Below, in pieces: positions 24,840-36,370 of a stretch of DNA of 64,000 bases (the first letter of the stretch is position 1; each line of letters begins with the position of its first letter). The stretch comes from Rhodoferax koreense (GTDB taxonomy: Bacteria; Pseudomonadota; Gammaproteobacteria; Burkholderiales; Burkholderiaceae_C). The position numbers and the translations under genes are program-made. The notes below the pieces were generated by a model that ran no database searches, was not told where the DNA came from, and saw only the letters and a list, made by a program, of their open reading frames with translations. Where the stretch lies: assembly GCF_001955695.1 (NCBI RefSeq), contig NZ_CP019236.1, positions 1,612,001 through 1,676,000 on the forward strand, in the 5' to 3' direction.

Positions 24840-25211
24840 ATGGACAAAAAAGAAAATCCGCTGAACCAGCGCCGCGGCGACCATGATGGCCATCGCAACA
24901 CCAACGCATACGGCAGTGCCAGCGGTGACGGCAACGGCGGCAACGAAGCGGGTGGCGGTTATGGCGACGACAACAGCGCGCACCAGTACGGCAGTGTGCT
25001 GCCATCGGAGCGGGCCGACGGTGCCGGCCGCGCCGACGGCAGCCCACCGGTTGGCCCCAGCGACAGCAGCGGCAGCGATTACAGCGCCCGCGGCGCCATT
25101 GGCAACGACCGCAGCTATGCGGCTGGCACCAGCGCACCGGTGAGCCGTGGCGATGTCGAAGACGCCGGTGGCGACGACCGCACCGGCAAGCCCCAACCCG
25201 CCAAGCCCTGA
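24840..25211 (+). CDS. Low-complexity Gly/Ser/Asp-rich protein
   Basis: A 123-aa hydrophilic protein beginning DKKENPLNQRRGDHDGHR, rich in Gly, Ser, Asp and Asn and predicted to be disordered throughout. No signal peptide, no membrane segment and no family I recognise. AAAGGA lies upstream of the ATG. The tail (SRGDVEDAGGDDRTGKPQPAKP) ends 7 b from convergent metG. Possibly a stress or surface-associated disordered protein; could also be a spurious reading frame in GC-rich DNA. Confidence 0.45.
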   Translation: MDKKENPLNQRRGDHDGHRNTNAYGSASGDGNGGNEAGGGYGDDNSAHQYGSVLPSERADGAGRADGSPPVGPSDSSGSDYSARGAIGNDRSYAAGTSAPVSRGDVEDAGGDDRTGKPQPAKP

Positions 25212-25218
25212 GGCCCTT

Positions 25219-27297
25219 TCAGCGCACGCGCATGCCCGGCTGCGCGCCAGGGAAGGGTTCGAGCACGTAGATGCCACCGTCCACCTTGTCGTCGCCATGG
25301 CTGCCCGCGAGCACCATGCCTTCGCTCACGCCGAACTTCATCTTGCGCGGCGCGAGGTTGGCCACCATCACCGTGAGCTTGCCGACGAGCTGTTCCGGCT
25401 TGTAGGCGCTGGCGATGCCGCTGAACACGTTGCGTTCGCGGCCTTCGCCCACGTCCAGCGTCAGGCGCAGCAGCTTCGTCGAGCCTTCCACGGGTTCGCA
25501 GTTCACGATCTTCGCAATGCGCAGGTCGATCTTCGCGAAGTCATCGATGGTGATCAGGGGTGCAATTTCTTCACCGCCTGGTGCTATTTTTTCCGTAGCT
25601 GCCAGCGCAGTCTCTGATTGCGTGGGAGCCTCAAATAATGCATCAAGCTGTTTGATGTCGACACGCTGCATCAGGTGCTTGTAGTCGCCGATCACATGGC
25701 CGGGGCGCAATGGCGTGACGGCGTCGCCGTCCTGCAGCGGCGCGATTTTCAGGAAGCTTTCGACTTCGGCCGCGAGCGCAGGCAGCACCGGCTTGAGGTA
25801 CAGCGTGAGCAGGCGGAAGGCTTCGACGCAGGCCGAACACACGTCGTGCAGCCGTTCGCGCGCGTCTTCCTTCTTGGCGAGCTCCCAAGGCTTGTTGGCA
25901 TCGACATAGGCGTTCACACGGTCGGCCAGTGCCATGACTTCACGCAGCGCACGGGCGGTGTCGCGCTGCTCGTAGTAGCGCTGAATCGACTCGGCCTCGA
26001 AGCGCAGTTCCTCGATCAGCGCGATGCCGTCTTCGGACACCGCGCCCAGCGCGCCGCCGAAGCGCTTGGCCAGGAAGCCCGCCGCGCGGCTGGCGATGTT
26101 GACATACTTGCCGATCAAGTCGCTGTTCACGCGCGCCATGAAGTCTTCGGCGTTGAAGTCGATGTCTTCGTTCCTGCCATTGAGCTTGGCGGCGATGTAG
26201 TAGCGCAGCCATTCCGGGTTCATGCCCAGGCTCAGGTACTTGAGCGGGTCCAGGCCGGTGCCGCGGCTCTTGCTCATCTTCTCCCCGTTGTTGACGGTGA
26301 GAAAGCCGTGCACGAACACCGAGTTCGGCGTCTTGCGGCCGCTGAAGTGCAGCATCGCCGGCCAGAACAGCGTGTGGAAGGTGACGATGTCCTTGCCGAT
26401 GAAGTGGTACTGCTCCAGGTCCGGATTGGCCATGTAGGCGTCGAAGTCTTCACCGCGCTTGTCGAGCAGGTTCTTCAGCGAGGCGAGGTAGCCCACCGGC
26501 GCGTCGAGCCACACGTAGAAATACTTGCCCGGTGCGTCCGGGATCTCGATGCCGAAGTAGGGCGCGTCGCGGCTGATGTCCCAGTCGCCCAGGCCTTCGC
26601 TGGTGCTGCCGTCCGGGTTGGTGCGCACGGTGAACCATTCCTTGACCTTGTTGGCCACCTCGGGTTGCAGCCGGCCGTCCTGCGTCCACTTTTCCAGGAA
26701 TTCCACGCAGCGTGGGTTCGACAGTTCGAAGAACAGGTGTTCCGAGCTCTTGAGTTCGGGCTTGGCACCTGAAAGGGCCGAGTACGGGTTGATCAGGTCG
26801 GTCGGCGCATAGACCTTGCCGCAGACCTCGCAGTTGTCGCCGTACTGGTCCTTGGCATGGCAGTTCGGGCACTCGCCCTTGATGAAGCGGTCGGGCAGGA
26901 ACATGTTCTTCTCGGGGTCGAAGAACTGCTCGATGGTCTTGCTCGCGATCAGGCCCGCCGCCTTGAGCTCGCGGTAGATCTGCTGGGCCAGCTGGTGGTT
27001 TTCGGGCGCGTCGGTGCTGTGCCAGTTGTCGAAGGCGATGTGGAAACCTTCGAGGTAGGGCTTGCGGCCGGCGGCGATGTCGGCCACGAACTGCTGCGGC
27101 GTCTTGCCGGCTTTTTCGGCGGCGATCATGATCGGCGCGCCATGCGTGTCGTCCGCACCGACGAAGTTCACCAGGTTGCCCTGCATGCGCTGGTGCCGCA
27201 CCCAGATATCGGCCTGGATGTATTCCATGATGTGGCCGATGTGGAAGTTGCCGTTGGCGTAGGGCAGGGCGGTGGTGACAAAGATTTGGCGTGGCAT
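25219..27297 (-). CDS. metG: Methionyl-tRNA synthetase with C-terminal tRNA-binding domain
   Basis: Charges tRNA-Met; 692 aa, class I. HIGH is in [11 protein letters not shown] (about 14-24), and KMSKS is at 340-344. A zinc knuckle [18 protein letters not shown] lies in the connective domain. After the anticodon-binding domain comes a linker ([19 protein letters not shown]) and then a Trbp111/EMAP-like OB domain ([20 protein letters not shown] ... [15 protein letters not shown]), needed for dimerisation and tRNA binding. The linker DNA contains copy 2 of the 17-bp palindrome. The start at 27297 ([15 protein letters not shown]) is the family N-terminus; upstream frame is noise. Confidence 0.96.
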   Translation of the reverse strand: MPRQIFVTTALPYANGNFHIGHIMEYIQADIWVRHQRMQGNLVNFVGADDTHGAPIMIAAEKAGKTPQQFVADIAAGRKPYLEGFHIAFDNWHSTDAPENHQLAQQIYRELKAAGLIASKTIEQFFDPEKNMFLPDRFIKGECPNCHAKDQYGDNCEVCGKVYAPTDLINPYSALSGAKPELKSSEHLFFELSNPRCVEFLEKWTQDGRLQPEVANKVKEWFTVRTNPDGSTSEGLGDWDISRDAPYFGIEIPDAPGKYFYVWLDAPVGYLASLKNLLDKRGEDFDAYMANPDLEQYHFIGKDIVTFHTLFWPAMLHFSGRKTPNSVFVHGFLTVNNGEKMSKSRGTGLDPLKYLSLGMNPEWLRYYIAAKLNGRNEDIDFNAEDFMARVNSDLIGKYVNIASRAAGFLAKRFGGALGAVSEDGIALIEELRFEAESIQRYYEQRDTARALREVMALADRVNAYVDANKPWELAKKEDARERLHDVCSACVEAFRLLTLYLKPVLPALAAEVESFLKIAPLQDGDAVTPLRPGHVIGDYKHLMQRVDIKQLDALFEAPTQSETALAATEKIAPGGEEIAPLITIDDFAKIDLRIAKIVNCEPVEGSTKLLRLTLDVGEGRERNVFSGIASAYKPEQLVGKLTVMVANLAPRKMKFGVSEGMVLAGSHGDDKVDGGIYVLEPFPGAQPGMRVR
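25583..25599. repeat. 17-bp palindrome GCTAT-N7-RTAGC, copy 2 (inside metG)
   Basis: GCTATTTTTTCCGTAGC, in the interdomain linker of metG, where it encodes part of AATEKIA, including a rare ATA isoleucine codon on the coding strand. Confidence 0.6.
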
Positions 27298-27377
27298 GGA
27301 CTGCGGGCTTTCAAAACAGCCCCCGATTTTAGTCGGCCGTGCCGCGCCCGCCCAAACCCGCCAGGCTGGCGCGACGG

Positions 27378-28607
27378 CTACAGCGCGATGGCCGGCCAGC
27401 CGAAGAACGCGCAGATCTCGGCGCTCTGCCGGCAGGCATCGGCATGGCCCAGGGCCATCAGCTCGCGGGTGTAGTCGGCCTCGAACAGCAGGTAGCTGGC
27501 CAGCGCCGAGCCCTTGGCGTCGGCTTCCTGCGAGCCCATGCCGAGCCCCCTGAGCATGGCGCGCACCGCCGGCGGCAGGCTCTGGACGTGGCGGGCCGCC
27601 ACCGCATCCAGCCGCTGCGAGGGCGCGATCACCAGCAGCTCGATCGGGCGCAGGGTGCTGAGGTGGCGCTGTTCGGCCGGGATCAGCGCCAGCGTCTGGT
27701 TGATGCGGCGCACGCGCTCCACGTCGACCGACAGCGCGTCCAGGAAGATGCTGGACAGCGCATGGCCCGCGATCTGCGCGAGCGACGGGTAGGTTTCGCT
27801 GCCCAGCGTGGGGGCCTCGCCCGGTGGCTCGTGCATGCGGCCCGCGCCGATCACCACGATGCGCTCGGCCCCGAAATGGATGGCTGGCGCAATGGGCGCG
27901 GACTGCCGCATCGAGCCGTCGCCGAAATACTCGGTGCCGCCCTGCATGGGCAGCGGCACGGCGGCGAACGCGAAGGGAATGGCCGACGAGGCCAGCAGGT
28001 GCGCGTGGGTGATGGGCGCGCGCACCGCCTGGCGCTGCGACCGTGTCCAAGGCTGGAGATCGGCGTCGCCGTCGAAGAAGGTCACGTGTTCGCCCGAGCT
28101 ATAGCTCGAAGCGGTGACCGCCAGCGCATGCAGATGGCCCTGGCGCACCAGCTCGGGCAAGCGCTCCAGCGGCACCAGCTGCTTCAGCAGGTCGTGCAGC
28201 GGGCTGTTGTCGAGCAGCGAACGCGGGTGCACGCGGCGCCATTGCGCCAGCATCCAGCCCACCGACAACAGGCCCAGCCAGCGCGCCCCGGTGCGGGCGA
28301 CGCCCAGCGAATCCGCGCGGTACACCTGGCCGGCGTGAAAGCCGCGCCAGACCTCGGCGATGCGGCGCACCGTGCCGTCGAAATCGTCGGCGCCGCAGGC
28401 CAGCGCCGCGGCATTGATGGCGCCGGCCGAGGTGCCGGCGATGATCGGAAACGGATTGCCCTGGTCGCTGGCGCCGCTGGCCCGGCGCAGATCCGCCAGC
28501 GCCTGCAGCACGCCGACCTGGTAGGCCGCGCGGGCGCCGCCGCCCGTGAGCAGCAACCCCGTGGACGGGGAGGCGACGGGCCGTTGGGCTTGCAATGGCG
28601 TTGTCAT
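27378..28607 (-). CDS. Patatin-like phospholipase
   Basis: Serine acyl hydrolase of 409 aa with a Ser-Asp dyad. The oxyanion loop is [20 protein letters not shown] (18-37), the nucleophile elbow GTSAG with Ser60, and the acid lies in YFGDGSMRQ. Cytoplasmic, no signal peptide. Proteins of this type release fatty acids from phospholipids; some are effectors, but no secretion genes are nearby. Divergent from apbC/mrp, with a copy of the 17-bp palindrome in the gap. Confidence 0.85.
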   Translation of the reverse strand: MTTPLQAQRPVASPSTGLLLTGGGARAAYQVGVLQALADLRRASGASDQGNPFPIIAGTSAGAINAAALACGADDFDGTVRRIAEVWRGFHAGQVYRADSLGVARTGARWLGLLSVGWMLAQWRRVHPRSLLDNSPLHDLLKQLVPLERLPELVRQGHLHALAVTASSYSSGEHVTFFDGDADLQPWTRSQRQAVRAPITHAHLLASSAIPFAFAAVPLPMQGGTEYFGDGSMRQSAPIAPAIHFGAERIVVIGAGRMHEPPGEAPTLGSETYPSLAQIAGHALSSIFLDALSVDVERVRRINQTLALIPAEQRHLSTLRPIELLVIAPSQRLDAVAARHVQSLPPAVRAMLRGLGMGSQEADAKGSALASYLLFEADYTRELMALGHADACRQSAEICAFFGWPAIAL

Positions 28608-28640
28608 GCGCTTCGGAGGGCGATGGATGTCTCTTCTTTT

Positions 28641-28657
28641 GCTATTGAATATATAGC
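28641..28657. repeat. 17-bp palindrome GCTAT-N7-RTAGC, copy 3
   Basis: GCTATTGAATATATAGC in the divergent gap between the patatin gene and apbC/mrp; arms GCTAT/ATAGC are perfect. Confidence 0.6.
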
Positions 28658-28744
28658 ATTCCGCGGCAGTTCTGTGCGATGGCCCGACGGACGTCGGGGT
28701 CGGCAGGCCTTCGCTAGACTACAGGCCCCCAGGAGTAACCCCCA

Positions 28745-29836
28745 ATGTCCGTGACCCAACAACTCGTCCTCGACGCGCTCGCCACCGTCGTCGATCCCCA
28801 TACCGGCCTTGATTTCGTTTCCACCAAGGCCGTGCGCAACTTCCAGCTGGCGGGCGCCGACGTGGCATTCGACGTGGTGTTGGGCTACCCGGCCAAGAGC
28901 CGGATACCGGCCTTGCGCGAGGCGCTGGCCGCGGCCGCCCGCACCGTGCCAGGCGTGCGGAACGTGAGCGTGAACCTGTCCAGCGTGATCGTGCCGCATG
29001 CCGTGCAGCGCGGCGTGCAGTTGCTGCCCGGCGTGAAGAACATCGTGGCCGTCGCCTCCGGCAAGGGTGGCGTGGGCAAAAGCACCACCGCTGCCAACCT
29101 GGCGCTGGCACTGGCCGCCGAGGGGGCCAGCGTGGGCCTGCTCGACGCCGACATCTACGGCCCGAGCCAGCCGATGATGATGGGCATCACCGGCCGGCCC
29201 GACAGCGTCGACGGCAAGACCATGGAGCCGATGGTCAACCACGGCGTACAGGTGATGTCGATCGGCTTCCTGGTGGCGCAGGACGAGGCCATGATCTGGC
29301 GCGGCCCGATGGCCACCCAGGCGCTGGAACAGCTGCTGCGCCAGACCAACTGGAAGGACCTGGACTACCTCATCGTCGACCTGCCGCCGGGCACCGGCGA
29401 CATCCAGCTCACGCTGTCCCAGCGCGTGCCGATGACGGGCGCGGTGATCGTCACCACGCCGCAGGATATCGCGCTGCTCGACGCCAAGAAGGCCATCAAG
29501 ATGTTCGAGAAGGTCGGCGTGCCGATCCTCGGCATCGTCGAGAACATGGCGGTGCACGTGTGTTCGAACTGCGGCCATGTGGAGCACATCTTCGGCGCCG
29601 ACGGTGGCAGGAAGATGGCGGCCGACTACCAGATGGACTACCTCGGCGCGCTGCCGCTGGACATCCGCATCCGCGAGCAGGCCGACACCGGCAATCCCAC
29701 CGTGGCGGCCGATCCGGACGGCGAGGTGGCCGCGCTGTACAAGGCCGTGGCGCGCCAGGTGGCGGTGTCGATCGCGGGGAAGAACAAGGACTTTTCTTCC
29801 AAGTTCCCGACCATTTCCATCAGTAAAAACACTTGA
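28745..29836 (+). CDS. apbC: Iron-sulfur cluster carrier protein ApbC/Mrp
   Basis: P-loop ATPase of the Mrp/NBP35 family that holds and passes on [4Fe-4S] clusters, 363 aa. The N-terminal MIP18-like domain (about 1-85) precedes the ATPase core; the deviant Walker A is ASGKGGVGKST (104-114), and the cluster-binding CxxC is in VCSNCGHVEHIFG. CAGGAG lies upstream of the ATG. Its stop overlaps the TTG start of the LysR-type gene, suggesting cotranscription with the formate-type module that follows. The downstream oxidoreductase has cysteines suited to a Fe-S cluster. Confidence 0.94.
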   Translation: MSVTQQLVLDALATVVDPHTGLDFVSTKAVRNFQLAGADVAFDVVLGYPAKSRIPALREALAAAARTVPGVRNVSVNLSSVIVPHAVQRGVQLLPGVKNIVAVASGKGGVGKSTTAANLALALAAEGASVGLLDADIYGPSQPMMMGITGRPDSVDGKTMEPMVNHGVQVMSIGFLVAQDEAMIWRGPMATQALEQLLRQTNWKDLDYLIVDLPPGTGDIQLTLSQRVPMTGAVIVTTPQDIALLDAKKAIKMFEKVGVPILGIVENMAVHVCSNCGHVEHIFGADGGRKMAADYQMDYLGALPLDIRIREQADTGNPTVAADPDGEVAALYKAVARQVAVSIAGKNKDFSSKFPTISISKNT

Positions 29837-30795
29837 ACGTCCTCGCCTCCATGCGTTATTTGGTGGCGCTCAACGAGCACCGCCACTTCGGCCGCGCGGC
29901 CCAGGCCTGCCACATCACGCAGCCGGCGCTGTCGAACGCGTTGCGCGCGCTGGAAGGCGAATTCGGCGTGCTGATCGTGAAGCGTGGCCGCACCTTCGCC
30001 GGGCTCACGGCCGAGGGGGAGGCCGTGTTCGCCACCGCGCAGCGCATGCTGCACGAGCAGGAACTGTTGCGCCAGCGGCTGCACAACGAAGCCACGCAGC
30101 CCAGCGGGCGGCTGCGGCTGGCCGCAGTGCCGACCGCCATGCCGATCCTCTCGCGTTTCGCCATCGCGCTGCAGCTGCGCCATCCGGGCATCATGCCCAC
30201 GGTGATCTCGCTGAGCTCGCTCGAGATCGAGACCGCTCTCGACAGCATGTCGCTCGACCTGGCCCTGGGCTACACCGACCGCACCCGCGTACGCAACGTG
30301 AGCCTGGCCGTCTGGCCACAATGCACGGAGCGCTACTACCTGGTGCAGCGCACTTCCGGTCCCGGCGAGGAGCCCGGTGCAGAGCCGGCCTGGCGGCTCG
30401 GCGCGCCGATGTCCTGGGCCGAGGCGGGCGCCTTGCCGTTGTGCCTGCTCACGCCCGACATGCACAACCGCGCCATCGTCGACCAGGCCTTCGAGGCCGC
30501 GGGCGTGCTGGTCACGCCGGCCATGGAGACCAACTCGATCCACACCCTGGCGCGCAGCGTGGGCGCCGGCGCGCTGGCCAGCGTGTTGCCCGGCGCGGCG
30601 CTTGAGCTGTTGCGCCACGACGCCGCCTTCGAGGCCCGGCCGCTGGTCGAGCCGCTGCTGCAGACGCCGCTGGGCTTCATGACGCACAACAGCGACCGCG
30701 TGTCGCGTGCGCTGCAGGCCGCCATCGCGCTGATGCAGGACGAAACCTGGCTGCAGCAATTGCCGCCGATGACCGAGTTCCCGCTGCCGAACTGA
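29833..30795 (+). CDS. LysR-type transcriptional regulator
   Basis: LysR-type regulator of 320 aa. The winged helix-turn-helix is in MRYLVALNEHRHFGRAAQAC and the following HITQPALSNALRALEGEFGV; the ligand-binding domain (about 95-300) has the usual two lobes. I take the TTG at 29833, which overlaps the apbC stop (TTGA); an ATG at 29851 is the alternative and would shorten the N-terminus by six residues. Its position directly before an OFA transporter and an FdhF/YdeP oxidoreductase, both preceded by the same inverted-repeat operator, makes it the probable regulator of those promoters. Confidence 0.88.
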   Translation: MNVLASMRYLVALNEHRHFGRAAQACHITQPALSNALRALEGEFGVLIVKRGRTFAGLTAEGEAVFATAQRMLHEQELLRQRLHNEATQPSGRLRLAAVPTAMPILSRFAIALQLRHPGIMPTVISLSSLEIETALDSMSLDLALGYTDRTRVRNVSLAVWPQCTERYYLVQRTSGPGEEPGAEPAWRLGAPMSWAEAGALPLCLLTPDMHNRAIVDQAFEAAGVLVTPAMETNSIHTLARSVGAGALASVLPGAALELLRHDAAFEARPLVEPLLQTPLGFMTHNSDRVSRALQAAIALMQDETWLQQLPPMTEFPLPN

Positions 30796-30827
30796 CCTCG
30801 CCCAGGGTTTCCCCTTCATTTTTTTCC

Positions 30828-30882
30828 TGAATTGCACCATGTGCCGATCCAATTGGATCGACGGGGTTACGAAAAGTACACT
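30828..30882 (+). promoter_or_regulatory. LysR-type operator and promoter of the OFA transporter
   Basis: The site TGAATTG-N10-CGATCCAATTGG (30828-30856) contains CGATCCAATTGGATCG, a perfect 16-bp palindrome at 30845-30860. It overlaps a -35-like TGGATC (30854-30859), and TACACT lies at 30877-30882 as -10 after 17 b. The same half-sites, central CATGT and the same distance to the -10 recur before the FdhF/YdeP gene. The predicted start of transcription near 30889 leaves a leader of about 65 b. Confidence 0.6.
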
Positions 30883-30954
30883 CCGCGGCTTCGTTTGCGG
30901 ATGACGGCGATCTCCGGCACCGCAACGTTGTCAACCCCAACTTTGAGGAGCCTT

Positions 30955-32658
30955 ATGGCCGGACCATCTTCGGACACCTTCCAAACCGCCACACTGCCAG
31001 CGGGCGGCCCTGCCAGCCCATCGGCGATGCCCGGCTGGCTGGAGAAGGAGCGCATCATCGCCGGCGCCGGCTTCAACCGCTGGCTGGTGCCACCGGCCGC
31101 GCTCGCCATCCACCTGTGCATCGGCATGGCCTATGGCTTCTCGGTGTTCTGGCTGCCGCTGTCCAAGATGCTGGCCACGGCCGGCACCGGGGCCCAGGCC
31201 TGCGCCAAGGACATGAGTTTCTTCGCCGAACTGTTCGCCACCGACTGCGACTGGCGCATCGCCACGCTCGGCTGGATGTACACGCTGTTCTTCGTGTTCC
31301 TCGGCTGCTCGGCGGCCATCTGGGGCGGCTGGCTCGAACGCGTGGGCCCGCGCAAGGCCGGCGTCGTCAGCGCCCTGTGCTGGTGTGGCGGCATGCTGCT
31401 GTCGGCGCTGGGCATCCACCTGCATCAGTTCTGGCTGATGATCCTCGGCTCGGGCGTGATCGGCGGCATCGGCCTGGGGCTGGGCTACATCTCGCCGGTG
31501 TCCACGCTGATCAAGTGGTTCCCCGATCGGCGCGGCATGGCCACCGGCATGGCCATCATGGGCTTCGGCGGCGGCGCGATGATCGGCTCGCCGCTCGCCG
31601 TGGAGCTGATGAAGTCTTTCGCCACGCCCACCAGCGCCGGCGTGCTGCAGACCTTCGTCGTCATGGCGCTGGTCTACTTCGTGTTCATGATGGCCGGCGC
31701 ACTCGGCTACCGCGTGCCGGCCACGGGCTGGAAGCCCGCCGGCTGGACGCCGCCGCCGCCCACCGCCAACACGATGATCACGCAGCGCCATGTGCACGTG
31801 AAGAAGGTCTGGGGCATCCCGCAGTTCTGGCTGCTGTGGACCGTGTTGTGCATGAACGTGAGCGCCGGCATCGGCGTGATCGGCATGTCTTCGCCCATGC
31901 TGCAGGAAGTGTTCGGCGGCGCCCTCATCGGCGTGCCGCAGAAGTTCGCCGAACTCGACAAGGCGCAGCTCGCGGCCATCGCGGCCGTGGCCGGCGGCTT
32001 CACCGCGCTCTTGAGCCTGTTCAACATCGGTGGCCGCTTCGTCTGGGCCAGCCTGTCCGACAAGCTGGGCCGCAAGATGACGTATTGCGTGTTCTTCGTG
32101 CTCGGCGGCCTGCTGTACTTCAGCATCCCGTCAAGTGCGGGCGCGGGCAGCAAGCTGGCCTTCGTCGGCGCCTTCTGCATCATCCTGTCGATGTACGGTG
32201 GCGGCTTCGCCACCATCCCGGCCTACCTGGCCGATCTGTTCGGCACGCAATTCGTCGGCGCCATCCACGGCCGCCTGCTCACCGCCTGGGCCACGGCCGG
32301 CATCCTCGGCCCGGTGGTGGTGAACTACATGCGCGAATACCAGCTCGGCCTGGGCATCCCGCGCGAACAGGTCTACAACCAGACCATGTACATCCTGGTC
32401 GGCATGCTGGTGATCGGCCTCGTCGCCAACCTGCTGGTGCGTCCGCTGGCGGACAAACACTTCATGACGGACGCCGAACTCGCGGTGGAGAAGAAACTGG
32501 CGCATGAAAAGGCATCGGCTTCCGAGGTCGGCAGCGGCCGCGGCAACGCCGACGCGGTGAGCCCGTTGACGGTGGCGCTGGCCTGGGCCGCGGTGGGCAT
32601 TCCGCTGGCCTGGGGCGTCTACAAGACGCTGGTGAGCGCGGCCAAGTTCTTCAACTGA
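30955..32658 (+). CDS. OFA-family major facilitator transporter (oxalate/formate type)
   Basis: Inner-membrane transporter of 567 aa with twelve predicted helices. Family signatures include SPVSTLIKWFPDRRGMATGM and a second-half WASLSDKLGRKMTYCV loop, the paired MFS A-motif of the OFA group, which exchanges oxalate, formate or related small acids. A GAGGAG ribosome site precedes the ATG at 30955. A long loop between helices 6 and 7 carries AARPA-like Pro-rich residues. With a formate-type oxidoreductase and FdhD downstream, formate uptake is the most economical role; oxalate or another carboxylate is possible. Confidence 0.86.
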   Translation: MAGPSSDTFQTATLPAGGPASPSAMPGWLEKERIIAGAGFNRWLVPPAALAIHLCIGMAYGFSVFWLPLSKMLATAGTGAQACAKDMSFFAELFATDCDWRIATLGWMYTLFFVFLGCSAAIWGGWLERVGPRKAGVVSALCWCGGMLLSALGIHLHQFWLMILGSGVIGGIGLGLGYISPVSTLIKWFPDRRGMATGMAIMGFGGGAMIGSPLAVELMKSFATPTSAGVLQTFVVMALVYFVFMMAGALGYRVPATGWKPAGWTPPPPTANTMITQRHVHVKKVWGIPQFWLLWTVLCMNVSAGIGVIGMSSPMLQEVFGGALIGVPQKFAELDKAQLAAIAAVAGGFTALLSLFNIGGRFVWASLSDKLGRKMTYCVFFVLGGLLYFSIPSSAGAGSKLAFVGAFCIILSMYGGGFATIPAYLADLFGTQFVGAIHGRLLTAWATAGILGPVVVNYMREYQLGLGIPREQVYNQTMYILVGMLVIGLVANLLVRPLADKHFMTDAELAVEKKLAHEKASASEVGSGRGNADAVSPLTVALAWAAVGIPLAWGVYKTLVSAAKFFN

Positions 32659-32801
32659 GGGAGGGTGCGCTCCCGGTACCGGCCTTCGGTGACGGCGAGG
32701 GCGCAGAGGCACAACGTCATCAGCGTCTCGCGCAACCAGCTATGGGCCGGCTCCGCAGCGAGCCATTCTTCGGGCAAGGGCAGCGTGGCCAACAACGTCA
32801 A
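32619..32801 (-). pseudogene. Possible gene remnant (60-codon open frame)
   Basis: An open frame reading TLLATLPLPEEWLAAEPAHS and LRETLMTLCLCALAVTEGRY has amino acid content like real protein rather than shadow noise, but no family is recognised and it overlaps the 3' end of the transporter gene. The 270-b gap 32659-32928 otherwise holds the operator and promoter below. Could be a decayed gene fragment or chance. Confidence 0.2.
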
Positions 32802-32868
32802 TTGAGGCCATGAAGTCTACCGAGGCACGACGGAGCACCATGCCCACCCGGATTCCTCATTTCCAAAT

Positions 32869-32923
32869 TGAATCGCCGCATGTCCCGATTCAATTTGACC
32901 TGGATCAAGCCGCATCCAATACT
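32869..32923 (+). promoter_or_regulatory. LysR-type operator and promoter of the FdhF/YdeP gene
   Basis: CAAATTGAATCG (32864-32875) and CGATTCAATTTG (32886-32897) form a perfect 12-bp inverted repeat with a 10-b spacer. The right arm overlaps TTGACC (32895-32900), a good -35; AATACT (32918-32923) is the -10 after 17 b. Aligned with the transporter promoter, both operators and -10 elements coincide exactly. The predicted transcription start is about 32930, at the start codon itself, so the message may be leaderless. Confidence 0.65.
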
Positions 32924-32928
32924 GCCGC

Positions 32929-35271
<2,343 letters not shown>

Positions 35272-35274
35272 GCC

Positions 35275-35541
35275 ATGGCCGACGCGTTTACGGTCGCCAT
35301 CCTGCAGGCCCTGGCCGAGTCGTCCGAGCCCGTGTCATTGCCGAGGCTGGGCAAGCGGCTCGGCCTCGGCGCGAGTGTGCTGTTGCGCCGGCTGCACCTC
35401 ATGAGCGAGGCCACGATCGGCGGCCAGCCCGGTCCGGACTGGCTGCGTGTAGAGTCGCTCGATGGCCGCTGGATGGTCCACCTCACCGAGGCGGGCCGGC
35501 GTACCCTGCCATCGCTGAAGGAACCCGATGCCGACACCTGA
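35275..35541 (+). CDS. Small winged-helix protein
   Basis: An 88-aa protein with one winged-helix domain: helices in DAFTVAILQALAESSEPVSL and LGKRLGLGASVLLRRLHLMS, then a wing strand WLRVESLDGRWMVHLTEAGR. It lies between the oxidoreductase and fdhD, 3 b after the former and overlapping the latter by 14 b, so it is translated as part of the operon. It could regulate the operon or act as a small partner; I do not recognise a named family. Confidence 0.65.
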   Translation: MADAFTVAILQALAESSEPVSLPRLGKRLGLGASVLLRRLHLMSEATIGGQPGPDWLRVESLDGRWMVHLTEAGRRTLPSLKEPDADT

Positions 35542-36370
35542 CGACGACGCAATCATCACCGAGCAGATACCCGAGCCGCTGGCACCGTGCCGCGTGTGGT
35601 CATTCTCGGCGCAGACCGGCCCCACAGGTGCCGCACGCGACGACGTGGTGGCAGCCGAGGTGCCGGTGGCGCTGGTGTTCAACGGCATCTCGCATGCGGT
35701 GATGATGGCCACACCGGCGGATCTGCACGAATTCGCGCTCGGCTTCGCGCTGAGCGAAGGCCTGGTCGACAGCCCGGCCGACGTGTATGGGGTCGAGCTG
35801 CTCGGCTCGCCCGCCGCGTGCGAAGTGCACCTGGACATCGCCTCGCGCTGTTTCGCGCGGCTGAAGGAACGGCGCCGTGCGCTGGCGGGCCGTACCGGTT
35901 GCGGCATTTGCGGCATCGACAGCCTCGAGGCGCTGGACATCGTGCCCGAGGCGATCACGCCGCGCGCCTGGGTGGCGTCGATGCCGGCGGCTACCGTGCT
36001 GCGCGCCATCGACGCCATGCCGGCCTGGCAGACCTTGAATGCCGAGGCCGGCGCCGTGCATGCCGCGGGCTGGGCTGCACCGGACGGCACGCTGCGCGAT
36101 GTGCTCGAAGACGTGGGCCGGCACAACGCGCTCGACAAGCTGCTCGGCCGGCTGGCGCTGCAGGGGCGGTTGAAGGAAGACGGCTTTGTCGTCATGTCCA
36201 GCCGCGCAAGCTACGAGCTGGTGCGCAAATGCGCGCGGCTCGACATCCCCATGCTCGCCACGATCTCTGCGCCCACCTCGCTTGCGCTGGAGATTGCCAC
36301 GCGGGCCGGGTTGCAGCTCTGGGGCCTGTGCCGCTCGCCGCGCGCGACGCGTTACGTGCCGGCGGCATGA
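35528..36370 (+). CDS. fdhD: Formate dehydrogenase accessory sulfurtransferase FdhD
   Basis: Transfers sulfur from the cysteine desulfurase IscS to the molybdenum cofactor before its insertion into formate dehydrogenase; 280 aa. The sulfur-carrying cysteines are in the loop RTGCGICGIDSLEAL. Other conserved parts: EFALGFALSEGLVD and EDVGRHNALDKLLGRL, then SSRASYELVRKCA. It overlaps the previous gene and its stop overlaps the cytochrome start. Its presence supports formate-type activity of the upstream oxidoreductase. Confidence 0.95.
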   Translation: MPTPDDDAIITEQIPEPLAPCRVWSFSAQTGPTGAARDDVVAAEVPVALVFNGISHAVMMATPADLHEFALGFALSEGLVDSPADVYGVELLGSPAACEVHLDIASRCFARLKERRRALAGRTGCGICGIDSLEALDIVPEAITPRAWVASMPAATVLRAIDAMPAWQTLNAEAGAVHAAGWAAPDGTLRDVLEDVGRHNALDKLLGRLALQGRLKEDGFVVMSSRASYELVRKCARLDIPMLATISAPTSLALEIATRAGLQLWGLCRSPRATRYVPAA

